Below, piece by piece: positions 35,307 to 43,220 of a DNA stretch of 43,220 nucleotides. The translations under genes were made by a program, and so were the position numbers. Numbering within the stretch: position 1 is the first letter of the stretch; each line of letters starts with the position of its first letter. The notes under the pieces were generated by a model. That model did no database searches. It saw only the letters and a list, made by a program, of their open reading frames with translations, and had not been told where the DNA came from. The stretch lies in the NCBI GenBank assembly GCA_900317505.1, contig ONHB01000019.1, forward strand, positions 1 to 43,220, written 5' to 3'. This DNA comes from an uncultured Lachnospiraceae bacterium. GTDB taxonomy: Bacteria; Bacillota; Clostridia; Lachnospirales; Lachnospiraceae.

Positions 35307-37059
35307 TGCCGTTCACCTCCCCTTTATACTGGGAATCATAGATCTCACGATATACCTCACAGTTATCGAGCAGCTCTTCGTGTCTGCCGATACCCACGAT
35401 CGCGCCATCATCCAGTACAATGATCTGGTCTGCTTCCTGAATGGAAACAGTTCTCTGTGAAACAATAAATACAGTAGGCTTGTAAGAAAGCTCTGCAATG
35501 CCTTTCCGCAGGGCTGCATCTGTCGCATAGTCAAGCGCGCTGCAGCTGTCATCCAAAATCAGGATATCCGGTCTTCTGACCAAAGCCCTTGCAATCGTCA
35601 GCCTCTGTCTCTGTCCGCCTGACAGGTTCCGGCCGCCCTGCTCTACCATCGTATCCAGTCCGTCTTCTTTTTTATCAATAAACTCTTCTGCCTGTGCAAT
35701 CCTTATAGCCTCATCAACAGCCTCTTTTGATGCATCTTCTTTACCAAAGCAGATATTGTCACGGATCGTACCCTTAAATAAAGCAGCCTTTTGCGGTACA
35801 AAGCCCACACGCTTTCTCAGTTCGTCAGGTTCATAGTCGCGGACATCTTTTCCGTCCACATAAATATGCCCCTCTGTCACATCGTAAAGTCTCGGAATCA
35901 GCTGCACCAGTGTGGACTTACCGGAACCCGTACCACCGATGATACCGATGGTCTGTCCTTTCTGTACGGAAAAATTCATGCAGTCCAGTGCATTTTCTGA
36001 GGATCCGCAATATGCAAAAGCGGCATTGTCAAATACAATATAGCCATCTGCACTCTTTGTATCTTCCAAAGCTTCGGATTTTTCCTCTTTCTTTACAGAA
36101 GCAGAGCCGCCCATGCCCTCTTCAATTTCCATGATATTTTCAATACGTGATGCACATGCCATAGCCTTGGTCAGCGTGACGATCAGGTTGGCCAGCTTCA
36201 CGAGCTCAACCAAAATCTGTGACATATAGTTGACCAGTGAAACAACATCACCCTGTTTGATCCCGTCCACATCCACGCGGAAAGCGCCTTTATACAAAAG
36301 AGCCATCAGCGCCAGATTGATGATCACATAGGTAAGCGGGTTGAGCAATGCTGATACACGTCCTGCCACCAGCTGGATCTTTGTCAGAGTCTGGTTTTTA
36401 TCATGAAACTGTGCAGTCTCGTCCTTTTCCCTGCAGAAAGCACGGATCACACGGACGCCGTTTAAGTTTTCTCTCGTAGAAAGTGTGACCTTGTCCAGCT
36501 TATCCTGTACTTTTTTGTAAAGCGGGATATTGGCAAAAACAATAGCAAAAACAACCAGTGATAAGATCGGGATTGCAACCGCAAATACCAGGGCCGCCTT
36601 GACATCTACATAAAATGCCATGACAACGGCTCCGATTACAATAAACGGCGAGCGCAAAAACAGACGCAGAAACATATTGACGCCGCTCTGGACCTGATTG
36701 ATATCACTTGTCATCCTCGTGATCAGTGTCGAAGTACCGACGGTATCCAGCTTTTCATAGCTCAACGCCTGTATATGTGTAAACATGGCATATCGAAGCT
36801 TTGATGCACAACCGGTCGCAGCCTTTGCCGCATAATACTGTGCCGTTATGGAGCATATCAGTCCGGTAAGACCAAGAACCACTAAAACAAAACCCATGGT
36901 AAGAATATAGGAACGGTCCATTCTGGCAATACCGACATTGATCATTCCACCAATGACAAGTGGCACCATCAGTTCAAAAGTTGCTTCCAACATTTTGAAC
37001 AACGGTGCCAGTATGCTTTCCTTTTTGTATTCTTTCAGATACTTTAATAAGCTTTTCAT
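35299..37059 (-). CDS. Heterodimeric ABC exporter, subunit with degenerate catalytic site
   Basis: 586 residues: six membrane helices then an ATPase domain. Walker A is GGTGSGKST and the signature LSGGQRQRLTIARALV is canonical. Walker B reads ILILDDSCSALD, with Asp where the catalytic Glu should be, and the H-loop position is Gln (IVSQRTVSIQEAD). Each change is the known mark of the degenerate half in heterodimeric exporters. The other half (33576) has the intact Glu and His, so the pair has one hydrolysing site. ATG 37059 overlaps the VanZ stop (ATGA), fixing the start. Confidence 0.93.
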   Translation of the reverse strand: MKSLLKYLKEYKKESILAPLFKMLEATFELMVPLVIGGMINVGIARMDRSYILTMGFVLVVLGLTGLICSITAQYYAAKAATGCASKLRYAMFTHIQALSYEKLDTVGTSTLITRMTSDINQVQSGVNMFLRLFLRSPFIVIGAVVMAFYVDVKAALVFAVAIPILSLVVFAIVFANIPLYKKVQDKLDKVTLSTRENLNGVRVIRAFCREKDETAQFHDKNQTLTKIQLVAGRVSALLNPLTYVIINLALMALLYKGAFRVDVDGIKQGDVVSLVNYMSQILVELVKLANLIVTLTKAMACASRIENIMEIEEGMGGSASVKKEEKSEALEDTKSADGYIVFDNAAFAYCGSSENALDCMNFSVQKGQTIGIIGGTGSGKSTLVQLIPRLYDVTEGHIYVDGKDVRDYEPDELRKRVGFVPQKAALFKGTIRDNICFGKEDASKEAVDEAIRIAQAEEFIDKKEDGLDTMVEQGGRNLSGGQRQRLTIARALVRRPDILILDDSCSALDYATDAALRKGIAELSYKPTVFIVSQRTVSIQEADQIIVLDDGAIVGIGRHEELLDNCEVYREIYDSQYKGEVNGND

Positions 37060-37565
37060 TGCACCTTTTTTCCACCTTTGTGAGAAATCAGCCATTTCTC
37101 TATTATGAAAAAGATTCCATATCCCAACAATCCGCCTAAAGTATTTAATATGATATCATCTACATCAAAAATTCCAAAAAGTGTTATGAGCTGGATTGTT
37201 TCCATAAGCAGGGAGTAGAAACCACAAAACAAAACCGGCAGGCCGTATCCTCTACGCCTTGGATATGCCGCACAGAATAGTATGCTCAGTGGAATAAACA
37301 GGCATACATTTCCGATCAGATTGGCAAATCCGTTGATCCTTTTAAAATAGTGAATATATAAAAGAATACTGCGCAACGGTCTGAAATTAGCTTTCTGTAT
37401 TCCTAATAATAATATCTCCCTTAATGAAAAATTCCCCCATCCATCCATAATATCCCGAAACACGGAATATGGATTTTTTAACACAATCAGTCGAATTAAC
37501 AAAATGAGATAGATGATCAGAATAATCCGAAATATGGCTGTCCATGATTTCCGGGATTTTTTCAT
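37056..37565 (-). CDS. VanZ-family membrane protein
   Basis: 169 residues with four or five membrane segments. Family motifs: NLIGNVCLFIPLSILFC, YSLLMETIQLITLFGIFDVDDIILNTLGG, with the conserved acidic residues of VanZ-like proteins. VanZ gives low-level teicoplanin resistance in its original context; most homologues are of unknown function, so resistance should not be inferred here. The stop overlaps the exporter start (ATGA). AGGTGGTG stands before the ATG. Confidence 0.88.
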   Translation of the reverse strand: MKKSRKSWTAIFRIILIIYLILLIRLIVLKNPYSVFRDIMDGWGNFSLREILLLGIQKANFRPLRSILLYIHYFKRINGFANLIGNVCLFIPLSILFCAAYPRRRGYGLPVLFCGFYSLLMETIQLITLFGIFDVDDIILNTLGGLLGYGIFFIIEKWLISHKGGKKVQ

Positions 37566-37576
37566 TGAAACACCAC

Positions 37577-38170
37577 CTATTCTTCTGCTTCAATCAGGGA
37601 ATCAATATATGCATATATTTCTTCTCTGCCCGCCTTTGACAAGGCTGAATACGGCAGGATCACACCATCCTTATCCATCGAAAGCGTCGTCCGTATCAGC
37701 TTCAACTGCTTTGCAACCTGTGAGCGCTTGATCTTATCAAGCTTGGTGGCAATGATAACCGGTTGAAATCCCTGTTCCTTGATCCACTCATACATCTGCA
37801 CATCGTTGGCTGACGGCTCATGACGGATATCAATGAGCAGAAAAACGGTCCGAAGCTGACGCGAGGTATGCAGATAACGCTCGATCATCTTGCCCCATTT
37901 GGCCTTGACCTCTACAGAAGCATTGGCATAGCCGTATCCGGGCAGATCCACAAAATACAGCTCATTGTTGATATTATAAAAATTGATTGTCTGTGTCTTT
38001 CCGGGCTGCGCGGAAGTACGCGCATAGTTTTTACGGTTCATCAGTCCGTTGATCAGGGATGATTTGCCGACATTACTCTTGCCTGCAAAGGCAATCTCCA
38101 TAAGCTCGGTATCAGGAAGCTTGCTGGTAATTCCGCAGACAATCTCCAGATTTACATTTTTAATGACCAT
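37577..38170 (-). CDS. engB: Ribosome-biogenesis GTP-binding protein EngB (YsxC/YihA)
   Basis: 197-residue essential GTPase needed for large-subunit assembly. G1 is GKSNVGKSSL, G2 includes the threonines in TSAQPGKTQTIN, G3 DLPGYG, G4 TKLDK, G5 SALSKAG. Full length. It follows clpX on the same strand, a common clostridial order, and precedes vanZ by 11 bases. Start ATG 38170 has GAAAGGA upstream. Confidence 0.95.
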   Translation of the reverse strand: MVIKNVNLEIVCGITSKLPDTELMEIAFAGKSNVGKSSLINGLMNRKNYARTSAQPGKTQTINFYNINNELYFVDLPGYGYANASVEVKAKWGKMIERYLHTSRQLRTVFLLIDIRHEPSANDVQMYEWIKEQGFQPVIIATKLDKIKRSQVAKQLKLIRTTLSMDKDGVILPYSALSKAGREEIYAYIDSLIEAEE

Positions 38171-38191
38171 ATAGGATCCTTTCTTTCAGAG

Positions 38192-38225
38192 AAAGCAATG
38201 CGCCGCCTTACGGCGACGCGCTTTT
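38192..38225. terminator. GC-rich hairpin between clpX and engB
   Basis: A compact stem around GCGCCGCC-TTAC-GGCGACGC begins directly after the clpX stop. On the minus strand the following bases are TTGCTTTCTC rather than a clean T-run, so it may be a weak terminator or a processing/stability hairpin. Confidence 0.4.
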
Positions 38226-39463
38226 TATTTGCGATATGTGATCTTCGGTTCTGCTTTTCCTAAAACAGCATCCTCTGTGATCGTGCAGGATGAAATCGTA
38301 TCATCCGACGGGATCTTAAACATGATATCAACCATAACGCGTTCGATAATGGATCGAAGTCCGCGGGCTCCTGTTTTTCTTTCCATCGCCTGCCTTGCGA
38401 TACATCGTACAGCGTCTTCTTCAAAGATCAGCTGAACCTCATCCATTTCAAACAATGTCTGATACTGCTTGATCAAAGCGTTTTTGGGCTCAGTCAGAAT
38501 ACGCACAAGCGCATCTTCATCCAGTCCTTCGAGTGATACCGAAATCGGAACACGTCCGACAAACTCCGGGATCAGACCGAATTTGACAAGATCCTGAGCA
38601 GTTACCTCTTTTAATAATTCATCCAGTTCTCTGCTGGACTTGCTGACGATCTCAGCATTAAATCCGATTGATTTGCGATCCAGTCTGGACTCAACAATCT
38701 TTTCCAGTCCATCAAAGGCACCGGCGCAGATAAACAGAATGTTGGTTGTGTCAATCTGAAGCATTTCCTGATGGGGATGCTTTCTGCCACCCTGCGGTGG
38801 AACATTGGCAACCGTACCTTCGATGATCTTTAAGAGCGCCTGCTGTACACCTTCACCGGATACATCACGGGTAATGGATACGTTTTCGCCCTTTTTCGTG
38901 ATCTTATCAATCTCATCAATATAAATAATACCATATTCGGCTTTTTCAATATCGTAATCAGCTGCCTGAATGAGCTTTAACAAAATATTTTCAACATCTT
39001 CGCCGACATATCCGGCCTCGGTCAATGTTGTCGCATCCGCAATAGCAAAGGGAACATTGATGATCTTGGCCAGAGACTGTGCCAGATAAGTCTTACCGGA
39101 ACCGGTAGGTCCTATCATGATAATATTACTTTTTTGTAATTCAACATCCAGATCTTTATCTGCCGTAACTCTCTTGTAATGATTGTAAACAGCAACAGAA
39201 AGGACTTTTTTGGCCTCCTCCTGACCGATTACATATTCATCCAGGAATTCCTTGATCTCGATCGGTTTTAAAAGATTGATGGAAGATTTTGCTTCTTCTT
39301 CCTCTTCATCCTCTAACTCCTCCTCAAGGATCTCGGTGCAGAGTGAAATACATTCATCACAGATATAAGCACCGTCCTGACCCGAAATCATCTTCCGGAC
39401 CATATCCTGGGTCTTGTTACAAAAAGAACATCTGATTTTATCCTGTGGGGTTCTTCCTGCCAT
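38225..39463 (-). CDS. clpX: ATP-dependent Clp protease ATP-binding subunit ClpX
   Basis: 412-residue AAA+ unfoldase that feeds proteins to ClpP. The N-terminal zinc domain has C12, C15, C35 and C38. Walker A GPTGSGKT is at 118-125, Walker B YIDEIDKI follows, and the IGF loop that docks on ClpP is in [10 protein letters not shown]. The sensor-2 arginine region ([12 protein letters not shown]) is present. Full length. It lies 39 bases after clpP in the tig-clpP-clpX order typical of Clostridia. Confidence 0.97.
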   Translation of the reverse strand: MAGRTPQDKIRCSFCNKTQDMVRKMISGQDGAYICDECISLCTEILEEELEDEEEEEAKSSINLLKPIEIKEFLDEYVIGQEEAKKVLSVAVYNHYKRVTADKDLDVELQKSNIIMIGPTGSGKTYLAQSLAKIINVPFAIADATTLTEAGYVGEDVENILLKLIQAADYDIEKAEYGIIYIDEIDKITKKGENVSITRDVSGEGVQQALLKIIEGTVANVPPQGGRKHPHQEMLQIDTTNILFICAGAFDGLEKIVESRLDRKSIGFNAEIVSKSSRELDELLKEVTAQDLVKFGLIPEFVGRVPISVSLEGLDEDALVRILTEPKNALIKQYQTLFEMDEVQLIFEEDAVRCIARQAMERKTGARGLRSIIERVMVDIMFKIPSDDTISSCTITEDAVLGKAEPKITYRK

Positions 39464-39502
39464 GGGTTTGTTCCTGCTTCTTTCTAATTCTTTATTTTAA
39501 TC

Positions 39503-40108
39503 TTATTCTTTGTCTTTATCGTCTTTTTCACGTTTGGTGACAATTTTATCAATCAAACCGTATTCAGCTGCTTCCTCAGCGGATAACCAGTTATCTCTTT
39601 CGGTATCGGCCATGATCTGCTCTAAATCCTTGCCGGTATTTTCAGCTAACATTTTGTTTAATTTTTCTTTTGTCTTTAAAATGTGTTTGGCAGCGATCTC
39701 AATCTCGGTTGCCTGACCCTGTGCTCCGCCAAGAGGCTGATGGATCATGATTTCTGCGTTGGGAAGTGCAAGTCTCTTTCCTTTTGCACCGCCGGCAAGT
39801 AAGAATGCTCCCATACTTGCTGCCATACCGATACAGATTGTGCTGACATCACATTTGATATACTGCATGGTATCATAAATTGCCATTCCGGCTGTCACAC
39901 TGCCACCGGGGGAGTTGATATATAAATGAATATCCTTGTCCGGATCCTCTGCCTCTAAGAAAAGAAGCTGTGCAACTACGATACTGGCGGTTGTTTCATT
40001 GACTTCTTCACCCAAAAAAATAATACGGTCTTTTAACAATCTTGAGTAAATATCATATGAACGCTCTCCTCTGGATGTCTGTTCAATGACATAAGGTACT
40101 AAACTCAT
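39503..40108 (-). CDS. clpP: ATP-dependent Clp protease proteolytic subunit ClpP
   Basis: 201-residue serine peptidase forming a two-ring tetradecamer. Catalytic triad: S98 in [10 protein letters not shown]123 in MIHQPLGG, D172 in ERDNW. The N-terminal [21 protein letters not shown] is the processed region and gate. Full length and single copy here. The C-terminus is highly charged ([10 protein letters not shown]). Confidence 0.97.
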   Translation of the reverse strand: MSLVPYVIEQTSRGERSYDIYSRLLKDRIIFLGEEVNETTASIVVAQLLFLEAEDPDKDIHLYINSPGGSVTAGMAIYDTMQYIKCDVSTICIGMAASMGAFLLAGGAKGKRLALPNAEIMIHQPLGGAQGQATEIEIAAKHILKTKEKLNKMLAENTGKDLEQIMADTERDNWLSAEEAAEYGLIDKIVTKREKDDKDKE

Positions 40109-40142
40109 AGTAATTCCTCCTTGTCTGCCTATACATCATCAT

Positions 40143-40202
40143 AACAGTTCAAAACCACACAAGATACTACAATCGTCAGTCTCTGCGTGGCTTTGAATTG
40201 TT
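40143..40202 (-). terminator. Long hairpin between tig and clpP
   Basis: AACAGTTCAAAACCAC (40143-40158) and GTGGCTTTGAATTGTT (40187-40202) pair at 14 of 16 positions with a 28-base loop. There is no clear T-run on the minus strand, so it may be partial attenuation or an mRNA-stability element between tig and clpPX. Confidence 0.5.
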
Positions 40203-40211
40203 GCTTATTTA

Positions 40212-41498
40212 TTATTTTTCTACTGCATTTTCTACTACGAAATCTGCAGCTTTGGTAACAGCAAGGTCATCCATGATCTCTTTTTTGCCTTCTTCGCCGA
40301 CCATTTCTTTTGCCTTGTCTGCACCCATATTGTAAGCTTCTGCAAGCTTTGTAATCTCTGCTTCGAAATCATCATCGGTAACTTCGATATTTTCTGCAGC
40401 TGCGATTGCTTCCAGTACCAGTCTTGACTGGATTCTCTTAAGAGCCTGAGGCTTAACCTGCTCTTCCATCATTTCAGGAGTAGCGCCCATCAGCTTTAAG
40501 TACTGGTCATAAGAGATGCCCTGCATCTGAACACGCTGTGCAAATTCATTGACCATCTGCTTCTGAACAGTCTTGATATATGCATCCGGGATATCCATTT
40601 CAGATGCTTCGATGATAGCATCGATAACTGCCATCTGCTTGGTATCTTTTGCAGCATTTGCTTTTTTCTCTTCCAGACCTTTCTTAACGTCTGCTTTGTA
40701 CTCATCAAGTGTATCAAACTCAGATACTTCTGATGCAAATTCATCATCTAAATCAGCAAGGATCTTTTCCTTGATGTCATTGATCTTAACCTTGAACATA
40801 GCAGGTTTGCCGGCAAGATCTGCCTGATGATAATCTTCGGGGAATGTTACATTGACTTCTACTTCGTCACCGATGTTTTTGCCGATCAGCTGATCTTCAA
40901 AAGTATCGATGAAAGAGTGTGAGCCGATTGTCAGTTCGTAGCTTTCACCCTTGCCGCCTTCAAAAGCAACACCGTCAACAAAGCCTTCAAAGTCGATAAC
41001 TGCGATGTCTTTATCCTGTACTGCACGACCTTCTACTGACTGGATACGTGCGCCGTTTTCTCTTTCTTTGTTGATGGCTTCCATAACTTCATCTTCGGTT
41101 ACTTCGGTATCAACCTTGTCGATCTCAACACCTTTGTATTTGCCAAGCTTAACTTCGGGCTTTAATGCTACAGTTGCTGTAAATACAAAAGGAGAACCCT
41201 CTTCCATTGTCACGATATCAACTTCGGGAGAAGATACGATCTCTTCTTCACATTCGTCGTATGCTTTTTCGTATTCTTTGGAGATCAGTGCGTTGGCTGC
41301 CTCTTCATAGAAGATTCCCTTGCCGTACATTTTCTCGATCATGGTTCTCGGAACTTTGCCCTTACGGAAACCGGGAACACTGATGCTATTTTTATTTCTC
41401 TGATAAGCAGCTTCTACTGCTTTTACAAAATCTTCAGCTGCTACTTCGATAGTAAGCTTAGCCATGTTTTTTTCTAATTTTTCAACTTGTACGCTCAT
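40212..41498 (-). CDS. tig: Trigger factor (ribosome-associated chaperone)
   Basis: 428-residue peptidyl-prolyl isomerase and chaperone that binds nascent chains. The ribosome-binding loop is GFRKGKVPRTMIEKMYG. The FKBP-type domain is in the middle (VIDFEGFVDGVAFEGGKGESYELTIGS in outline), with the C-terminal arms after residue 250. It lies upstream of clpP, the common clostridial order, so folding and degradation genes may share transcripts. The start ATG 41498 has an AAGGAG upstream. Confidence 0.96.
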   Translation of the reverse strand: MSVQVEKLEKNMAKLTIEVAAEDFVKAVEAAYQRNKNSISVPGFRKGKVPRTMIEKMYGKGIFYEEAANALISKEYEKAYDECEEEIVSSPEVDIVTMEEGSPFVFTATVALKPEVKLGKYKGVEIDKVDTEVTEDEVMEAINKERENGARIQSVEGRAVQDKDIAVIDFEGFVDGVAFEGGKGESYELTIGSHSFIDTFEDQLIGKNIGDEVEVNVTFPEDYHQADLAGKPAMFKVKINDIKEKILADLDDEFASEVSEFDTLDEYKADVKKGLEEKKANAAKDTKQMAVIDAIIEASEMDIPDAYIKTVQKQMVNEFAQRVQMQGISYDQYLKLMGATPEMMEEQVKPQALKRIQSRLVLEAIAAAENIEVTDDDFEAEITKLAEAYNMGADKAKEMVGEEGKKEIMDDLAVTKAADFVVENAVEK

Positions 41499-41559
41499 TT
41501 TTAAATTTCTCCTTATTGAAACTTTTGTGAATATCCTGCATACTCACAGTCATTTTAGC

Positions 41560-41565
41560 ATTATA
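41560..41565 (-). promoter_or_regulatory. Candidate -10 box of tig
   Basis: On the minus strand a consensus TATAAT, about 60 bases before the tig ATG. No convincing -35 box is seen at the right distance, so the call is tentative. Confidence 0.4.
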
Positions 41566-41632
41566 TCATACTGTTCCCTAAAATACTAGATTTATTTTAT
41601 GAAAAGAATATGAAAATGATAGCGGTATTTCC

Positions 41633-41902
41633 CTATTTTCTGCTCATTATCACCTTGGATGTGATCCCTTTGCACATCCCGATTTTGCCGCTTAAGGCAT
41701 TGATAGTCTGTTCGGGGGCATCCACAACGACACTGATCACATTTTTATCCCCGTGGACACGCGGGATTCCCATGCGTCCGACGATATAATCACTGGCTTC
41801 ATGCAGGATTTTGTTCATCATTTCCACGGAATCGGGATCTTCTATGATGATTCCGATAATTGCGACACGTGTGTTTTCTTTTTCGTTTGGTTGCTGTTGC
41901 AT
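41633..41902 (-). CDS. TM1266-family putative regulator of the iron-only hydrogenase system
   Basis: 89-residue ACT-like protein. Its signature (RVAIIGIIIEDPDSVEMMNKILHEASDYIVGRMGIPR in outline, VISVVVDAPEQTINALSGKIG) matches the TM1266 family, usually found with hydEFG genes and thought to regulate [FeFe]-hydrogenase maturation. No hyd gene is visible in this window. It starts 31 bases after the fused ABC gene, with AAAGGA upstream of the ATG. Name from family knowledge; role not demonstrated. Confidence 0.85.
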   Translation of the reverse strand: MQQQPNEKENTRVAIIGIIIEDPDSVEMMNKILHEASDYIVGRMGIPRVHGDKNVISVVVDAPEQTINALSGKIGMCKGITSKVIMSRK

Positions 41903-41933
41903 GTTGGTTTTCCTTTTATTTGTTTATTAATTC

Positions 41934-43220
41934 TCAAAGTTTCCACAAAATACCGTCCATCCGCTTGCAGTCCGTCTCATCATGCGTTGCGATTAAAAGC
42001 GTCCGTCCATTCTGGTATTTCTGGATAAAGTCCATGACCTGTTCCTTGGTCTTTGTATCAAGTCCGGCAAACGGCTCGTCCAAAAGACAGATGCTGTCCT
42101 TATCATCATATCCATAAAACAGGGCTCTGATCAGGGAGACACGCCGTTTCATGCCGCCGCTAAGCTCGGATACCTGCTGTTTTAAACATTCCTCCGGCAA
42201 AATCTGTGTTGCGACATCCCAATATTTTTTTCGTTTCAGGTCATAAGGTGCCAGATTGGTGATCGTGCTTTCTCCATCTAACAGACGGTCCTCCTGAAAC
42301 TGAAAGGAAATTTTCCCACTGCCTATATTCTTTCCACTGAATGTTATTTCTCCTTCATCCGGCTTTTCCAGACCTGCGATCAACCGCAATAACGTCGTTT
42401 TCCCGCCTCCCGACGGAGCCATCAGAAAATAACGTCTGCCGCGTTCCAGCTTTTTGTCTATTCCGGAAAGGACCTGATTGTCACCGTAAGACTTGGATAC
42501 CTTGTTAATCTGTAAAACTACACCCGGATCCGATGTTTCTTCTTTTTTGTAATCATCTGTTGCAGACTCTCGCAGCTTCCGTCCATCGGTCAGATCCACA
42601 CTCCGGCTTTCAAAGCCTTCCCTGCCTCTTTTTTCAAAACCGTCTATCGGTAAAAGCGCCCTGTGAAGCAGCACAACAATTACCTTCTCCACCAGAAAGC
42701 TGATAACGATCAGTGACAACGTCCATGCAAAAAGCCCCGCCGTATCCAGATAAACCTTGGAAATATAAATCTGCTCTCCGATGGAATAATCCGGTGTTCC
42801 GATCACCTCAGCTGCCACGCCGGATTTGAAGCTCATCCCGATGGAAATTTCCATGCAGGAGATCAGATACGGCAGCACCGCAGGCCGGTAAATATACAAA
42901 AAGCCTTTGAGCCCTTTGATTCCAAAGATTTCTGCCATTTCCCGTTTACCATCCGGCACAGCCTGCAATCCATTTTTCATATTGATACAGATATTTGGGA
43001 AAACAACCAGAAAGCTGATCCATATAGACAGATTGGCAGCCCCCTGCCAGATCAGTAAAAGGACGACAAAGCTCGCCACCGGTATGGACTTCATAACAGA
43101 AAGAAGCGGCGAAATAAAGTCATCAAAAAGCTGCCACCGGTACATGGCCCCGCCACAAAGACATCCAAACAGAAATGCTGCTGCCATTCCAAGCATGATC
43201 CGTCCTAAGGAAGTCAGACA
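41934..43220 (-). CDS. Fused ABC importer: SsuC/ThiX-like permease plus ATPase, 5' end outside window
   Basis: One continuous frame of 428 visible residues. It runs off the right edge: before the ATG at 43196 it continues with CLTSLGRI, the typical start of the first permease helix, so that ATG is internal. The permease part (about 1-190) has the EAA loop region EIFGIKGLKGFLYIYRPAVL. A charged linker of about 45 residues follows, then an ATPase: Walker A APSGGGKTT, Q-loop FQFQEDRLL, signature LSGGMKRRVSLIRAL, Walker B ICLLDEPFAGLD, H-loop ATHDETD. These belong to the nitrate/sulfonate/thiamine-precursor importer class, where the two are normally separate proteins. The binding protein may lie upstream, outside the window. 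Confidence 0.85.
   Translation of the reverse strand, partial: CLTSLGRIMLGMAAAFLFGCLCGGAMYRWQLFDDFISPLLSVMKSIPVASFVVLLLIWQGAANLSIWISFLVVFPNICINMKNGLQAVPDGKREMAEIFGIKGLKGFLYIYRPAVLPYLISCMEISIGMSFKSGVAAEVIGTPDYSIGEQIYISKVYLDTAGLFAWTLSLIVISFLVEKVIVVLLHRALLPIDGFEKRGREGFESRSVDLTDGRKLRESATDDYKKEETSDPGVVLQINKVSKSYGDNQVLSGIDKKLERGRRYFLMAPSGGGKTTLLRLIAGLEKPDEGEITFSGKNIGSGKISFQFQEDRLLDGESTITNLAPYDLKRKKYWDVATQILPEECLKQQVSELSGGMKRRVSLIRALFYGYDDKDSICLLDEPFAGLDTKTKEQVMDFIQKYQNGRTLLIATHDETDCKRMDGILWKL

Noticed and set aside
37056..37565. Glycopeptide resistance because of a VanZ homologue
   Set aside because: No vanHAX or vanRS genes are present, and most VanZ-family proteins are not linked to resistance.

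Overview
The window looks like chromosome of a spore-forming, anaerobic Firmicute of the Lachnospiraceae/Clostridia type. The grounds are strong AGGAGG-type ribosome binding sites, moderate GC with AT-rich spacers, a clostridial single-chain PurL, a CotF/ferritin-like coat protein, a TM1266-type hydrogenase-system regulator and YARHG and VanZ proteins. Genus cannot be decided from the sequence alone. Nearly everything from 5.4 kb to the right edge is on the minus strand; only the left 5.3 kb and two small genes near 18.7 and 22.4 kb are on the plus strand. I saw no rRNA, tRNA or CRISPR array.

Left region (1-5.3 kb, plus strand) is a decaying accessory segment. A TetR regulator (start outside the window) is translationally coupled to a Ppm1/LCM-type methyltransferase, followed by an L-2-amino-thiazoline-4-carboxylate hydrolase-like gene that has been split by a 2.5 kb IS91-type element carrying a tyrosine recombinase and a HUH transposase. 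The 3' remnant of the hydrolase reappears at 4440 and has a second lesion. Next comes an amidohydrolase that has lost its middle half in frame. The element has a 21-codon leader ORF that runs into a hairpin hiding the recombinase ribosome binding site.

5.4-18.4 kb (minus): a TSCPD protein, an SGNH hydrolase, a NUDIX hydrolase, the tRNA thiouridylase MnmA, an RsmF-like rRNA methyltransferase with a 33-bp tandem repeat in its C-terminal part, a YARHG lipoprotein, enolase, a membrane protein, a MacAB-like three-gene export system, and a coat/ferritin-like protein. 18.6-28.4 kb: a plus-strand DtxR/MntR-like regulator with promoter and palindrome, a deoxyinosine glycosylase with a C-terminal domain that resembles the cobalamin-dependent methionine synthase activation fold, an NSS sodium symporter, a small membrane protein, PurL with a clear promoter, a 1.1 kb gene-free region with a T-rich to A-rich switch and a degenerate 57-bp repeat, and a polytopic membrane protein.

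28.4-43.2 kb (minus): a possible gene remnant, a LURP-one protein, a coupled pair of FMN alpha-hydroxyacid dehydrogenase (apparently frameshifted in an A7 run) and nitroreductase, a polar amino-acid ABC importer operon (binding protein, permease, ATPase), an asymmetric heterodimeric ABC exporter coupled to VanZ and EngB, the protein-quality cluster tig-clpP-clpX, a TM1266-family regulator, and at the right edge an ABC importer in which permease and ATPase are fused in one polypeptide.

The best candidates for something undescribed are the glycosylase/activation-domain fusion (19.4-20.7 kb), the leader-peptide/hairpin control of the IS91-type recombinase (2.05-2.16 kb), and the permease-ATPase fusion next to the TM1266 regulator (41.6-43.2 kb). 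All three need database comparison to establish novelty.
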